Shown in pieces: positions 18,459 through 27,622 of a DNA stretch of 64,000 nucleotides. The notes beneath the pieces are model-generated. The model saw only the letters and a list, made by a program, of their open reading frames with translations, was not told where the DNA came from and did no database searches. Made by a program: the position numbers and the translations under genes. Source of the stretch: an uncultured Pelagibacteraceae bacterium (GTDB lineage Bacteria > Pseudomonadota > Alphaproteobacteria > Pelagibacterales > Pelagibacteraceae); assembly GCA_902535255.1 (NCBI GenBank), contig CACASQ010000001.1:62001-126000 (forward strand), in the 5' to 3' direction. The stretch's first letter is position 1. Each line of letters opens with the position of its first letter.

Positions 18459-19820
18459 TTAAGATTTGGCAAAATTAGAGATACCTATTCTTAATTTTTC
18501 GATGATCTCATCAATGTGTTTTTTTTCACAGATAAAAGGAGGTGCTATTATTAGAGCATCGCCTGTTGGCTTTATATTTAAACCAGCCTTGTAGCATTCT
18601 TTGTAAACTTGAAAACCAGCCTTACCAGGTTTTTCTCTCATTTGAATATCTATTCCACCTAAAAAACCATATCCTCTTATGCTTTCAATATTTTTTAAAT
18701 CATTTAAAGAGTGAAGCCCATCTTGAAAATAATCTGAAAGATTTTTAACTCTATTAAAAATATCCTCTTTTTCAAAAATTTCTTGCACCGCTAGAGCTGC
18801 AGAAACAGCTACTGGGATTCCCGAGTAAGTATAACCATGAAAAAGCTCTATTGTTCCCTCTGGAGATGCGTTCATTACTTGGTCATATATTTTCTCTCTG
18901 ACAGCAACTACACCCATTGGAACAATGCCGTTTGTTGTTGCCTTAGCCATTGTAATTAAATCAGGAGTAACTCCAAATTCTTGAGAGGCAAATGCAGATC
19001 CAGTTCTACCCCAACCTGTCACTACCTCGTCGAAAATCAAAAGTATTCCATGCTTATCACAAATTTTTCGTAATCTTTGTAAGTAACCTTTGGGAGGAAC
19101 CAAAGTGCCAGTAGAACCTGCAATAGGTTCAACTATACAGGCTGCAATATGTTCCCCTCCAATTTCCTTAGCAATATTCTCTAAATCATCTGCCAGCTCT
19201 TCTCCTGTTTCTGGTTGCCCTTTGACGAATTTATGTTCTGGAAGAAAAGTGTGTCTCATATGTTTTACTCCTGGCATCAAAATATTTGTAAAAACTTTTA
19301 CGTTATTGAGGATTCCACCAACAGTTAACGAGCCAATATTCATTCCATGATATCCCCTGTCTCTACCAATAAATCTACACCTATTATCCTCACCTCTAGC
19401 TTTAAAATATGCAATAGCGATTTTAATTGCAGTCTCAACTGCTGTAGATCCACAAATTGTATAAAAAATTCTGTTTAAATCCTCAGGTGTTTTTTGGGCA
19501 ATTTTAGTTGCTAGTTCAAAAGAACCTCCGTATCCTTGTTGAAACGGCATTGTATAATCAAGTTTTTCTAGCTGGTTTTTTATAGCATCAATAATTTCTC
19601 TTCTACCATGGCCCAGTGGATTACAGTAGAGGCCTGAACTTCCGTCGATTAAATTTTTGCCTTCGTGGGTAGTAAGATAAACCCCTTTAGCATTTGCAAT
19701 AAGTCGGGGATTTTTTTTGAAATCTTTATTAGATGAAAAAGGCATCCAATGTTCATTCAGTGAATTCGGCATTTTAAGACTATTTGAGGCTTTCATTAAA
19801 AACATCTTATAGTATATCAT
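18459..19820 (-). CDS. class III PLP aminotransferase (omega-amino acid:pyruvate type); start likely slightly downstream of ORF start
   Basis: LNEHWMPFSSNKDFKKNPR; FYTICGSTAVETAIKIA; LIFDEVVTGWGRTG; ITMAKATTNG. Confidence 0.9.
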   Translation of the reverse strand: MIYYKMFLMKASNSLKMPNSLNEHWMPFSSNKDFKKNPRLIANAKGVYLTTHEGKNLIDGSSGLYCNPLGHGRREIIDAIKNQLEKLDYTMPFQQGYGGSFELATKIAQKTPEDLNRIFYTICGSTAVETAIKIAIAYFKARGEDNRCRFIGRDRGYHGMNIGSLTVGGILNNVKVFTNILMPGVKHMRHTFLPEHKFVKGQPETGEELADDLENIAKEIGGEHIAACIVEPIAGSTGTLVPPKGYLQRLRKICDKHGILLIFDEVVTGWGRTGSAFASQEFGVTPDLITMAKATTNGIVPMGVVAVREKIYDQVMNASPEGTIELFHGYTYSGIPVAVSAALAVQEIFEKEDIFNRVKNLSDYFQDGLHSLNDLKNIESIRGYGFLGGIDIQMREKPGKAGFQVYKECYKAGLNIKPTGDALIIAPPFICEKKHIDEIIEKLRIGISNFAKS

Positions 19821-19849
19821 TATTAATATAAATAGAATTTTTATGAACT

Positions 19850-20545
19850 ATGATTGGTATACTTGGAGGGATGGGCACACAAGCTGGTTTAGATTTTTGT
19901 ACTAAACTTGCGAAATTAAACAGAGGAAAAATAGATCAAAATTACCCTCTTTTTCTTCTTTATAACAAATCAAGTATACCTGATCGTAAACAAAACTTGA
20001 AAAGGTATAACAAAGTTCTGAAAAGTTTAGTAGACGGTTGTAAATTTCTCGAAAGAAATAAATGTAAGTTTGTCTCTATACCATGTAATACAGCACATTA
20101 TTGGTATGAAGATTTAAAAAAAAGAATTAAAATACCAATTTTAAATATGCCAGAAACCGTATATTTGAACACTAAAAGAAACTGTAAAAAGAATTCAAAA
20201 ATTGGTTTGCTTGCAACAGAAACTACAATTAAGACTGGCGTTTACAGTCGATATTTTGAAAAGGATTATAGTTTAATATTTCCTCCTAAAAGCATTCAAA
20301 TCACAAGTGTTAATAAATCTATCAAATTGGTAAAAAGGGGTAAAACAAAAGAAGCAGAACGAGCATTACGAAAAGCAATAAATTATATGATTAAAATGGA
20401 TTGTAAAAAAATAATTTTAGGATGCACTGAGTTGCCGATAGCAATATTTGCATATAAATCTTTTAAAAAAGCAAAGCGATCAAAATTATTTTTAGATCCT
20501 AATCTTTTATTAGCTCAGGCGTCAATGAAATATTACAAAAAATGA
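19850..20545 (+). CDS. aspartate/glutamate racemase family protein
   Basis: IGILGGMGTQAGLDF; IPCNTAHYWYEDL; IILGCTELP. Confidence 0.9.
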   Translation: MIGILGGMGTQAGLDFCTKLAKLNRGKIDQNYPLFLLYNKSSIPDRKQNLKRYNKVLKSLVDGCKFLERNKCKFVSIPCNTAHYWYEDLKKRIKIPILNMPETVYLNTKRNCKKNSKIGLLATETTIKTGVYSRYFEKDYSLIFPPKSIQITSVNKSIKLVKRGKTKEAERALRKAINYMIKMDCKKIILGCTELPIAIFAYKSFKKAKRSKLFLDPNLLLAQASMKYYKK

Positions 20546-21642
20546 AAAAAAATATTTTTGTTTCTTTAATAGCTTTTTTTATCTTTGTGATTATTTACTT
20601 ATTCTTTGGAGTTTGGGGAATTTTTGAAATAAACAAACATGAAAGATTTCTTTTTAAATCAGATAATAAATTAAAATTTCATAAAAAGTATTCTCAAAAA
20701 ATTCATCATTTAAGAGACGTAAATAGGTGGGGTAAAAACACTAATGAATATTTATTTTCCATTTTAAATCAATCTGGAAGCCAAAATAAAAAAGTCTTAT
20801 TTCAAGGAGACTCATGGATAGAGAGTATTTCTGAGATTAAAAATTCGGAAAAATTATTAAAAAATTACGGAATTAAAAAAAATTATAATATTTATAATGC
20901 AGGTGTAACGTCTTTTGCGCCAAGTCTGATGCACATTCAGTATAAAATTTTAAAAAATGACTTTCAAATAACACCTGATATTTTAGTAATATATATTGAT
21001 CAAACTGATATTGGGGATGAGTATTGTAGATATAGAAGTAAAAAAGTTTATTCGTCGGATAAAAAATTAATATACATAGATAGAGAACGATACAATAAGG
21101 CTGTTTATGATTATACTAAATTATATGAATACTCAGAATTAAAGCTAGACGGTATTTCAAAAATCATTTTTAAATATCCATATGTAAAATCTAGGTATTT
21201 TGTAAAAAGAAATATTTTTCAAATTAAACAAATTTTCAAAAACGGTTTTAAAAATAGAAATATAAACAAATGTTCATTTAGAGAAATTAAAAAAGAGTTG
21301 ATCTCATATAACAAAGATGCTGAAGAGAATTTTAAATTTGCTCTTAAAGAATATCTTGATTTTCTTAAGAAAGAGTCAAAAATACAGAACGTTCTTATTG
21401 TGAGTTTTCCTCACTTAAAGCATCACAATAAAGAGTATAAAGTTAATGTTTCAAATTATATTGATGAAATAGTTAAAGCTCAAAATGATGCAAGAATTCA
21501 GCACCTAAATATGTCTTTGATGAATTTTAATGTTAAAAATATTGAAAAAATATATAAAAATGATTTTGCTTCTCATCTTAATGATGAATATCACACGAAA
21601 ATCTTTTTAAAAAATATTTTATCTAAAATAAGTAATTTCTAA
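20542..21642 (+). CDS. membrane-anchored SGNH-hydrolase-like protein
   Basis: N-terminal TM helix; VLFQGDSWIESI (GDS-like block), NAGVTSFAPSL, C-terminal ASHLNDEYH (D..H). Confidence 0.5.
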   Translation: MKKNIFVSLIAFFIFVIIYLFFGVWGIFEINKHERFLFKSDNKLKFHKKYSQKIHHLRDVNRWGKNTNEYLFSILNQSGSQNKKVLFQGDSWIESISEIKNSEKLLKNYGIKKNYNIYNAGVTSFAPSLMHIQYKILKNDFQITPDILVIYIDQTDIGDEYCRYRSKKVYSSDKKLIYIDRERYNKAVYDYTKLYEYSELKLDGISKIIFKYPYVKSRYFVKRNIFQIKQIFKNGFKNRNINKCSFREIKKELISYNKDAEENFKFALKEYLDFLKKESKIQNVLIVSFPHLKHHNKEYKVNVSNYIDEIVKAQNDARIQHLNMSLMNFNVKNIEKIYKNDFASHLNDEYHTKIFLKNILSKISNF

Positions 21643-21663
21643 TTCTATGAAAAAAAAATTTAA

Positions 21664-22374
21664 GTGAAAAAAAATCTTAAAAACTGGGATAATAAAACCT
21701 GGTTATCATCTAAATCGTATATCTCTCAATTTAATAAATTTCTTAAAACAAAATTTAATTTTAATAAAAATTCAAAGGTATTAGATGTTGGATGCGGAAG
21801 AGCAAATATTATTTCTGCCCTTCAAAAGAAATATAAATTCAAAAATAGACCAGTGGGAATTGATGTTATTGCTAATAAAGGTGTAAAAAAGAATATTGTA
21901 TTTAAGAAAATTGATGCTTTAAAATATTTGAAAATACGAGAAAAATACGATCTAATTTTAATCAAACAAACTATTCATTTTTTTTCAAAATCAAATTTAA
22001 ATCCTCTTCTAAATCTTGCTAAAAAAAGTTTAAATAATAAAGGTAAAATATTAATTTTTTCTCTAAAAACAAATAATAATAAAATACCTTGTTTTAAAAA
22101 AATGAGAAAAAATTTAGAAAAAAATTTAAAAAGAGACGAAGTTTTATTTGGGATTATCAAAAAAAACTTAAAAAAAATAAGCTCTGCAAATTTTAATTTT
22201 AAAGTAGATATCTCTAAAAAAAAATACGTAAAAATGATTAAAGAGAGGTATATTTCATGCTTATTAAATATGAGTGATAAAGAAATTGAATTTGGTATCA
22301 GTGAAATAAAATCTAAATATAAAAATCAAATAAAATTCACTGATACCTTAAAATGTATTTGCTACAGAAAATAA
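21664..22374 (+). CDS. class I SAM-dependent methyltransferase
   Basis: SKVLDVGCGRANIISAL motif I; YDLILIKQTIHFF; GTG start. Confidence 0.7.
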   Translation: MKKNLKNWDNKTWLSSKSYISQFNKFLKTKFNFNKNSKVLDVGCGRANIISALQKKYKFKNRPVGIDVIANKGVKKNIVFKKIDALKYLKIREKYDLILIKQTIHFFSKSNLNPLLNLAKKSLNNKGKILIFSLKTNNNKIPCFKKMRKNLEKNLKRDEVLFGIIKKNLKKISSANFNFKVDISKKKYVKMIKERYISCLLNMSDKEIEFGISEIKSKYKNQIKFTDTLKCICYRK

Positions 22375-22698
22375 TTATTTTCCTGGCTCTTTGTATGATG
22401 AAGCCATTTTCTGAGCAGTTTTAGCTATTTCATTTAGATTTACGTCTTCTAAAATCGTAAAATCTGAAACAGCGCCACTAGATACAGCAACCATTGCAGC
22501 TGCAGCAGCTTGTTCAAAAGTTCCCTCAATCACTGCCATAAAATCATATTTTCCTCTTAGGCCTGAGTATTGAGTTACTTTAGCTCCTACAGAAGCAGCA
22601 AGAGCAGATGTAGCAGCTTTTCTATCTGTAGATGGATTGCTTACAAATCCTCCAAGACCTTTAGCTGTGTAACATCCTAATGTATAAAATTTAGCCAT
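22375..22698 (-). CDS. GYD-domain protein
   Basis: 107 aa ferredoxin-like (dimeric alpha/beta barrel) pattern; strong SD AAGGAGG before ATG; paralog of 22719..23039. Confidence 0.7.
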   Translation of the reverse strand: MAKFYTLGCYTAKGLGGFVSNPSTDRKAATSALAASVGAKVTQYSGLRGKYDFMAVIEGTFEQAAAAAMVAVSSGAVSDFTILEDVNLNEIAKTAQKMASSYKEPGK

Positions 22699-22718
22699 TT
22701 TTACCTCCTTTTTTTTTC

Positions 22719-23039
22719 TTATTGACCCGGTGCCTTATAAGACATTTTCGAAGCTTTTGTTGTAGCCTTAGCAAAATCTATAGCTTCAAGTGCTGATAAG
22801 TTTTTTACAGCTCCAGTCGACTCTACAACTAATTTGACAGCAGCAAAATCATCAAAACTAGGAAGATCTGCAACTACACAAAAATCGTATGAGCCTCTTA
22901 CAATATCCATAGTATGTAGTGTTCCACCCACACCTTTAACAAGTTTTTCAACCACTGCTTTTCTGTCACTATTTGGATCTTTTAAAAAACCTTGAAAGGC
23001 TTTTTCGGTATAGTTTCCCATAATGTACATCTTTGCCAT
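22719..23039 (-). CDS. GYD-domain protein (tandem paralog)
   Basis: RGSYDFCVVADLPSFDDFAAVKLVVESTGAVKNLSALEA; SD-like AAAGGAGAA. Confidence 0.7.
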   Translation of the reverse strand: MAKMYIMGNYTEKAFQGFLKDPNSDRKAVVEKLVKGVGGTLHTMDIVRGSYDFCVVADLPSFDDFAAVKLVVESTGAVKNLSALEAIDFAKATTKASKMSYKAPGQ

Positions 23040-23054
23040 ATTATTTCTCCTTTC

Positions 23055-23348
23055 TTATTTCTCGATCACAACTGTTCCAGAGTGAGGATCTGTTACTCCT
23101 AAGTCTGATGACAGCTCTTCTAAAGTGTGCCGAAGCGTATCCAAAAATGCAATCATTTTTGGTCTTGCTGTAGCAATGTCATCTTCAGAATTCCATTCAC
23201 CTATCATAAAAAATTCATTAGGTTTCGTTTCGACGTATTTCGCTGAAATCTGCCCATCAAACTTTGGCATCTCATCTATTTTTTTCAAATATTCTTCTCT
23301 GCTAGATGATTTCACTTTACATCTAACAATATTCATAAACTTTGCCAT
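23055..23348 (-). CDS. antibiotic-biosynthesis-monooxygenase-like small protein
   Basis: 97 aa, KFMNIVRCKVKSSSREEYLKKI...EFFMIGEWNSEDDIATARPKMIAFLDTLR; SD TAAGGAG. Confidence 0.5.
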   Translation of the reverse strand: MAKFMNIVRCKVKSSSREEYLKKIDEMPKFDGQISAKYVETKPNEFFMIGEWNSEDDIATARPKMIAFLDTLRHTLEELSSDLGVTDPHSGTVVIEK

Positions 23349-23356
23349 GTATCTCC

Positions 23357-23773
23357 TTAAACGTAAATTTTATCTGCCAAACCGTAACAAAGAATAGCAC
23401 TGATAATAACAAGAACGAGTGGAGCATATATTCCATCGTTTCTAGTTTTTTTAGTTAAACCTGTTTTATCAATCTTTAATGTATAAAAATTTACAACTAA
23501 TATCGAAACATTCATTATAAAAACTAAATTAAAGAAAGCCCAAGTGGCCTCTACACCGCCTGATCTAATAAAAGCTATATATATTGCCATTAAAACAGTA
23601 GCGATCATGAATGAGCCTGCAAATCTCGTAATCAAGGTAGCAGTTTTATCAACTCCTCTACCCTTTAGAAATTTTTTAGTATCAAAGACTAATTGGTAAG
23701 CGTAACTACCAACTATAATAAAATGTGCTAAGTAAATTATTAAATAAAATGCGTTTCCAAATTTATCAATCAT
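23357..23773 (-). CDS. hypothetical 4-TM membrane protein
   Basis: Start taken at MIDKFGNAFYLIIYLAHF (longer ORF start overlaps the upstream gene); four hydrophobic segments. Confidence 0.6.
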   Translation of the reverse strand: MIDKFGNAFYLIIYLAHFIIVGSYAYQLVFDTKKFLKGRGVDKTATLITRFAGSFMIATVLMAIYIAFIRSGGVEATWAFFNLVFIMNVSILVVNFYTLKIDKTGLTKKTRNDGIYAPLVLVIISAILCYGLADKIYV

Positions 23774-23780
23774 AAATATC

Positions 23781-24068
23781 CTACGCGTTATAGTCCATGA
23801 TTTGATCCGTGCACTCAACAAACTTATGAGGAATAAAAAAATCATTCATTTGACCTAGTTGATTAATAATTGCTTGTTCATCTTTTCCTTTCCACCAACA
23901 ATACATTTCCATTGTATCTCCTGGCGTGTTCCAAGTCATTTGACAAGCAGCATTGTCGCTTTTCATGCTCTTAACAATATCTTCCATCTTCATAGAAGCC
24001 ACTGTATCAGTAAATTTTTTCTTCATTTCGGCAGACTTAAAAGTATGCGTTACCATATAGTTTTTCAT
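23781..24068 (-). CDS. small alpha/beta-barrel-like hypothetical protein
   Basis: 95 aa, MVTHTFKSAEMKKKFTDTVASM...MEMYCWWKGKDEQAI; SD AAAGGAGG. Confidence 0.5.
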   Translation of the reverse strand: MKNYMVTHTFKSAEMKKKFTDTVASMKMEDIVKSMKSDNAACQMTWNTPGDTMEMYCWWKGKDEQAIINQLGQMNDFFIPHKFVECTDQIMDYNA

Positions 24069-24078
24069 TTTTCCTCCT

Positions 24079-24369
24079 TTATAGTTTTATTTTTGATAGT
24101 TCATATAATTGAGCGCTATCTACACACTCGGCATAAATTGCTTTAGCTATAGGGTTGTTCCCTGTAACAAATTCTTTCATCCCAGCTTCGTTATGAACAT
24201 TGACTTTAAATAACATTCCGCTTTTATCTGGGATCATAGCACCAATAGTTTTTTCCGGATATGCAACACTTTTTCTGACGCTCATACCTTCATCTGATTG
24301 CATCCATTTCGTGAAAGTTTCTAATTTACCTTCTTTAAATTTAAGATGTACCAACATTTCTTTTTCCAT
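24079..24369 (-). CDS. small alpha/beta-barrel-like hypothetical protein
   Basis: 96 aa ORF in tight minus-strand run. Confidence 0.5.
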   Translation of the reverse strand: MEKEMLVHLKFKEGKLETFTKWMQSDEGMSVRKSVAYPEKTIGAMIPDKSGMLFKVNVHNEAGMKEFVTGNNPIAKAIYAECVDSAQLYELSKIKL

Positions 24370-24383
24370 TTTTTTACTTTTGT

Positions 24384-24671
24384 TTAAATTCCTCTAATTA
24401 TTATTCCATTAGCAACTGAGTTTGCTAATCGAATTGGTTTAACTGGTTTATATTCCTCAGAGTCATACCATTGTAAAGCTTTTTCATAAGTTGGAAATTT
24501 AATTACTACAGTTCTAGGATATTTCCACTCACCATCTATAACTTTATACTCCCCAGCGCGTACAAGGTATTCTCCTCCGAATTTTTGAACAGTCGGTACC
24601 ACCTTACCAACGTACTCCTTATAAGCTTCAGGATTTTTAACGTCTATATTAGCTATTACGTATCCACTCAT
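24384..24671 (-). CDS. DUF1330 family protein
   Basis: GYVIANIDVKNPEAYKEYVGKVVPTVQKFGGEYLVRAGEYKVIDGEW...VVIKFPTYEKALQWYDSEEYKPVKPIR. Confidence 0.85.
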   Translation of the reverse strand: MSGYVIANIDVKNPEAYKEYVGKVVPTVQKFGGEYLVRAGEYKVIDGEWKYPRTVVIKFPTYEKALQWYDSEEYKPVKPIRLANSVANGIIIRGI

Positions 24672-24673
24672 GT

Positions 24674-25057
24674 CTATCCTGCATAAATAGTTCTGGATAG
24701 TTTCTCAATTTTTTCCTCTGAGCCTTTAATTTGCTTATATATAAATTTATTACACTCAGCATTTTTAGATTTATTAAAAGGCTTGCCGTAAACTTTGTCT
24801 ACGTAAATATTCATACCTTTATTCATTTCATCATCTTTTACGCCTTCAGATGCAAGATACTCCCTGATAACTTTTACTGAAGCTAAAGCTAATTCCATAT
24901 TTTTAACTTCAATAGTGTCTGCGGGTAAAACAGCTGTAGCACTATAGTGTCCTAGGCACTCTATTGTTTCTTCTTTTTGAGCTTTTGTTATATGTCCAGC
25001 AGCTATCGCTGAGCCCATAAATAATAAAGTTGCAATTAAAATAAATTTAAATTTCAT
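24674..25057 (-). CDS. secreted hypothetical protein
   Basis: Signal peptide MKFKFILIATLLFMGSAIAAG; two Cys in mature part. Confidence 0.55.
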   Translation of the reverse strand: MKFKFILIATLLFMGSAIAAGHITKAQKEETIECLGHYSATAVLPADTIEVKNMELALASVKVIREYLASEGVKDDEMNKGMNIYVDKVYGKPFNKSKNAECNKFIYKQIKGSEEKIEKLSRTIYAG

Positions 25058-25143
25058 AAGTAAATTTTAATTAAATATAGAACAGTTTAACTATGTTAAA
25101 ATTTGATTACAGGTATGCAAATTGTCTACAACTTGAAGATGAT

Positions 25144-25905
25144 TTATTTCCAATTAGGCTTTATTTTATTAAGAAAACTTTTTATGCCAATTTTTTTATT
25201 TTCACTATCAAGCAATTTATAAAACTCTTGTCTCTCTTTTTTTAAAGATTTTTTTAAATTATCCTCTGAATTAACTAAATTTTTAATTATTTGAAGCGAT
25301 TTTTTTGGCTTCGACGAGATTGTATTTAAAAAGTTTAAAGTAAACTCTTTAAAATTTTCCTTAGGAATAACCTGTGAAACAATTCCATACTTCATTGCAG
25401 TCTCAGAATCAATAATTTCTCCTGACATTGCTAAATATTTTATATTTTGATTTGAAGTAAATTTTTTTGTTTTTTGTGTGCCGCCAATTCCAGGAATTAA
25501 TCCTAAATTAATTTCAGGTAATCCAAATTTTGCTTCAGAGCTTGCAATAATTATATCACTTGAAAGAGCCAATTCAAAGCCTCCACCTAGAGCATATCCC
25601 TCGACAAATGAAATAATAGGAATATTAATTTTTTGTAAATCATCAACTTTAGAAAAAAGTTTTTGTTTTTTTGCTTTCTTTGAATCCAATTTTTCAAGCT
25701 CTTTTATATCAGCCCCAGGTGAAAAAAACTTTGAACCACCAATTAGACCAATGCATCTAATTTCCTCTAATTTACTCAATTCTTTGGTTGCATTGCCAAT
25801 TTCATTAAGAGTTTTTTGATCTAAACTATTATTTTTATTGTTAGCAATTTCAATAATTGCGTAATTTTCTCGCTTTTCTACTTTAATATTTTTATATTTC
25901 ATCAA
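25144..25905 (-). CDS. enoyl-CoA hydratase/isomerase family protein
   Basis: FSPGADIKEL; EGYALGGGFELALSSDIIIAS; GLPEINLGLIPGIGGTQ. Confidence 0.9.
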   Translation of the reverse strand: MMKYKNIKVEKRENYAIIEIANNKNNSLDQKTLNEIGNATKELSKLEEIRCIGLIGGSKFFSPGADIKELEKLDSKKAKKQKLFSKVDDLQKINIPIISFVEGYALGGGFELALSSDIIIASSEAKFGLPEINLGLIPGIGGTQKTKKFTSNQNIKYLAMSGEIIDSETAMKYGIVSQVIPKENFKEFTLNFLNTISSKPKKSLQIIKNLVNSEDNLKKSLKKERQEFYKLLDSENKKIGIKSFLNKIKPNWK

Positions 25906-25927
25906 TTAATAGAATATAAATTTCATT

Positions 25928-26503
25928 ATGACAGAGCAACTAATTATATTGGTAGAAATATTATTAATAGACTTAGTCTTAGCGGGTGATAACGCAATTA
26001 TTATTGGGATGGTTGCCTCAAAATTTGAAGATTCAAATAGAAAGAAAATAATTTTCTGGGGTATAGGTGGAGCTGTAGTTTTAAGAATTATTTTTACTTT
26101 TATTACTGCTTATTTATTACAAATCTCAGGGTTAAGATTAGTTGGAGGTATTTTATTACTTTATATTTGCTACAAACTTTATAGAGATGTAATTCAAAAT
26201 AAGATTGAAGAAAAAAAAATTGAAGTTGATAATTCAAATCTTAAAAAAGCAATTTTTACTGTAATACTTGCAGATGTGACAATGAGTTTAGATAATGTTT
26301 TGGGTGTAGCAGGTGCTGCAGGTCATCACTATCATTTACTAGTTTTTGGTCTCGTTTTATCTATTGTTTTAATGGCGGTTGCAGCTAATTTAATTTCTGG
26401 TTGGATTAAAAAATATAAATGGATAGCATGGTTGGGTTTGTTAGCTATATTAGTAGTTGCCATAGATTTAATATATACTGACATTAAAATTTTAATTCTT
26501 TAA
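25928..26503 (+). CDS. TerC/YjbE-family integral membrane protein
   Basis: LLIDLVLAGDNAIIIGMVAS; LADVTMSLDNVLGVAGAAGHHY. Confidence 0.9.
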   Translation: MTEQLIILVEILLIDLVLAGDNAIIIGMVASKFEDSNRKKIIFWGIGGAVVLRIIFTFITAYLLQISGLRLVGGILLLYICYKLYRDVIQNKIEEKKIEVDNSNLKKAIFTVILADVTMSLDNVLGVAGAAGHHYHLLVFGLVLSIVLMAVAANLISGWIKKYKWIAWLGLLAILVVAIDLIYTDIKILIL

Positions 26504-26661
26504 TGCTAAAAAATATTGATCTAAAAAATAAGGTCTATCTTGTTACCGGAGCAGGAAAAGGTCTTGGAAAAGCATGTTCAATTGTATTTTTGGCCTCTCA
26601 TGCTTCATCGATGATCCCTGGTAGCTCATTAATAATTTATGGGGGTTGGACTGCAAAATAA
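26503..26661 (+). pseudogene. SDR oxidoreductase remnant: N-terminal Rossmann segment joined in frame to C-terminal segment (52 codons)
   Basis: MLKNIDLKNKVYLVTGAGKGLGKACSIVFLASHASSMIPGSSLIIYGGWTAK*; the ~200 aa SDR core is absent. Confidence 0.75.
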
Positions 26662-27622
26662 AATTGATAGTATTCAAGTACTGAGATTTTTTGCGGCGTT
26701 TTCGGTCATGATGGTACATTTACCAGTCTTTGAATTTGGTATTTGGGGAGTTGACATCTTCTTCGTAATAAGTGGCTTTATAATGATGTACGTAACAGAA
26801 AATAATGAAAAATTTTTTTTACTTAAAAGAATTTTTAGAATAGTACCGCTATATTGGATTTTGACGTTAGGAGTGTTTGCTTTAGCCATCTTAGTTCCAG
26901 ATGTTTTAAACAACACTACTGCTAATATAGTTCACTTAATAAAATCATTATTTTTTATTCCTTTCGATAAGAACGGCGCTGGCCATTTTCCAATTTTATT
27001 TTTAGGTTGGACTTTAAATTTTGAGGTTATATTTTACTTTTTATTTTTTTTATCTCTTGTCTTCTTTAAAGAAAATAGAATGATAGCATGTTCTATTTTT
27101 ATAATTATTTTTCTAGTATTTAATAAAATATTTTCAGAAAAAAATTTCATTTTTGAAACATACGCTAATGATATTTTTATTGAATTTATTTTTGGAATGA
27201 TACTTTTTACAATTTGGAAAAAATACAAAAATAAAATTTCAACAAATCTCTCTAATCATTTTATTTGCTTAGCGATTTTATTAGTTTCAATATTTATTCT
27301 GAATTATTATAATTTTTCTAGATCGGTAAGTTATGGTTTGCCCTCTCTTATTTTAACAGTATACTTCTTATTTTTTTTAAATCATTTAAAATTCCCAAAA
27401 ATTTTAGTTTCTCTTGGTGATGCAAGTTATTGTATATATTTATTACATCCTTACGTAATTCAATTTTTTTATAAAATATTAGAAATTAATGAATATGATA
27501 TTATAATTGAATTAGTTTTTACTTTGATAATTTCCATTATCGTGTTTATTGTTTCTTTATTGATTTATAAATTTATTGAATTTCCAATAAATGGCTCTTT
27601 AAGAAAAAAATTTATAAACTAA
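26639..27622 (+). CDS. acyltransferase 3 family (OafA/YrhL-like)
   Basis: IQVLRFFAAFSVMMVHL; GVDIFFVISGFIM; multi-TM; LHPYVIQ. Confidence 0.88.
   Translation: MGVGLQNKIDSIQVLRFFAAFSVMMVHLPVFEFGIWGVDIFFVISGFIMMYVTENNEKFFLLKRIFRIVPLYWILTLGVFALAILVPDVLNNTTANIVHLIKSLFFIPFDKNGAGHFPILFLGWTLNFEVIFYFLFFLSLVFFKENRMIACSIFIIIFLVFNKIFSEKNFIFETYANDIFIEFIFGMILFTIWKKYKNKISTNLSNHFICLAILLVSIFILNYYNFSRSVSYGLPSLILTVYFLFFLNHLKFPKILVSLGDASYCIYLLHPYVIQFFYKILEINEYDIIIELVFTLIISIIVFIVSLLIYKFIEFPINGSLRKKFIN

Noticed and set aside
23773-23845. Longer N-terminus for the 4-TM protein overlapping the upstream gene
   Set aside because: A start at MIDKFGNAF gives a 7-nt gap and normal operon spacing; the extension reads like out-of-frame coding sequence.
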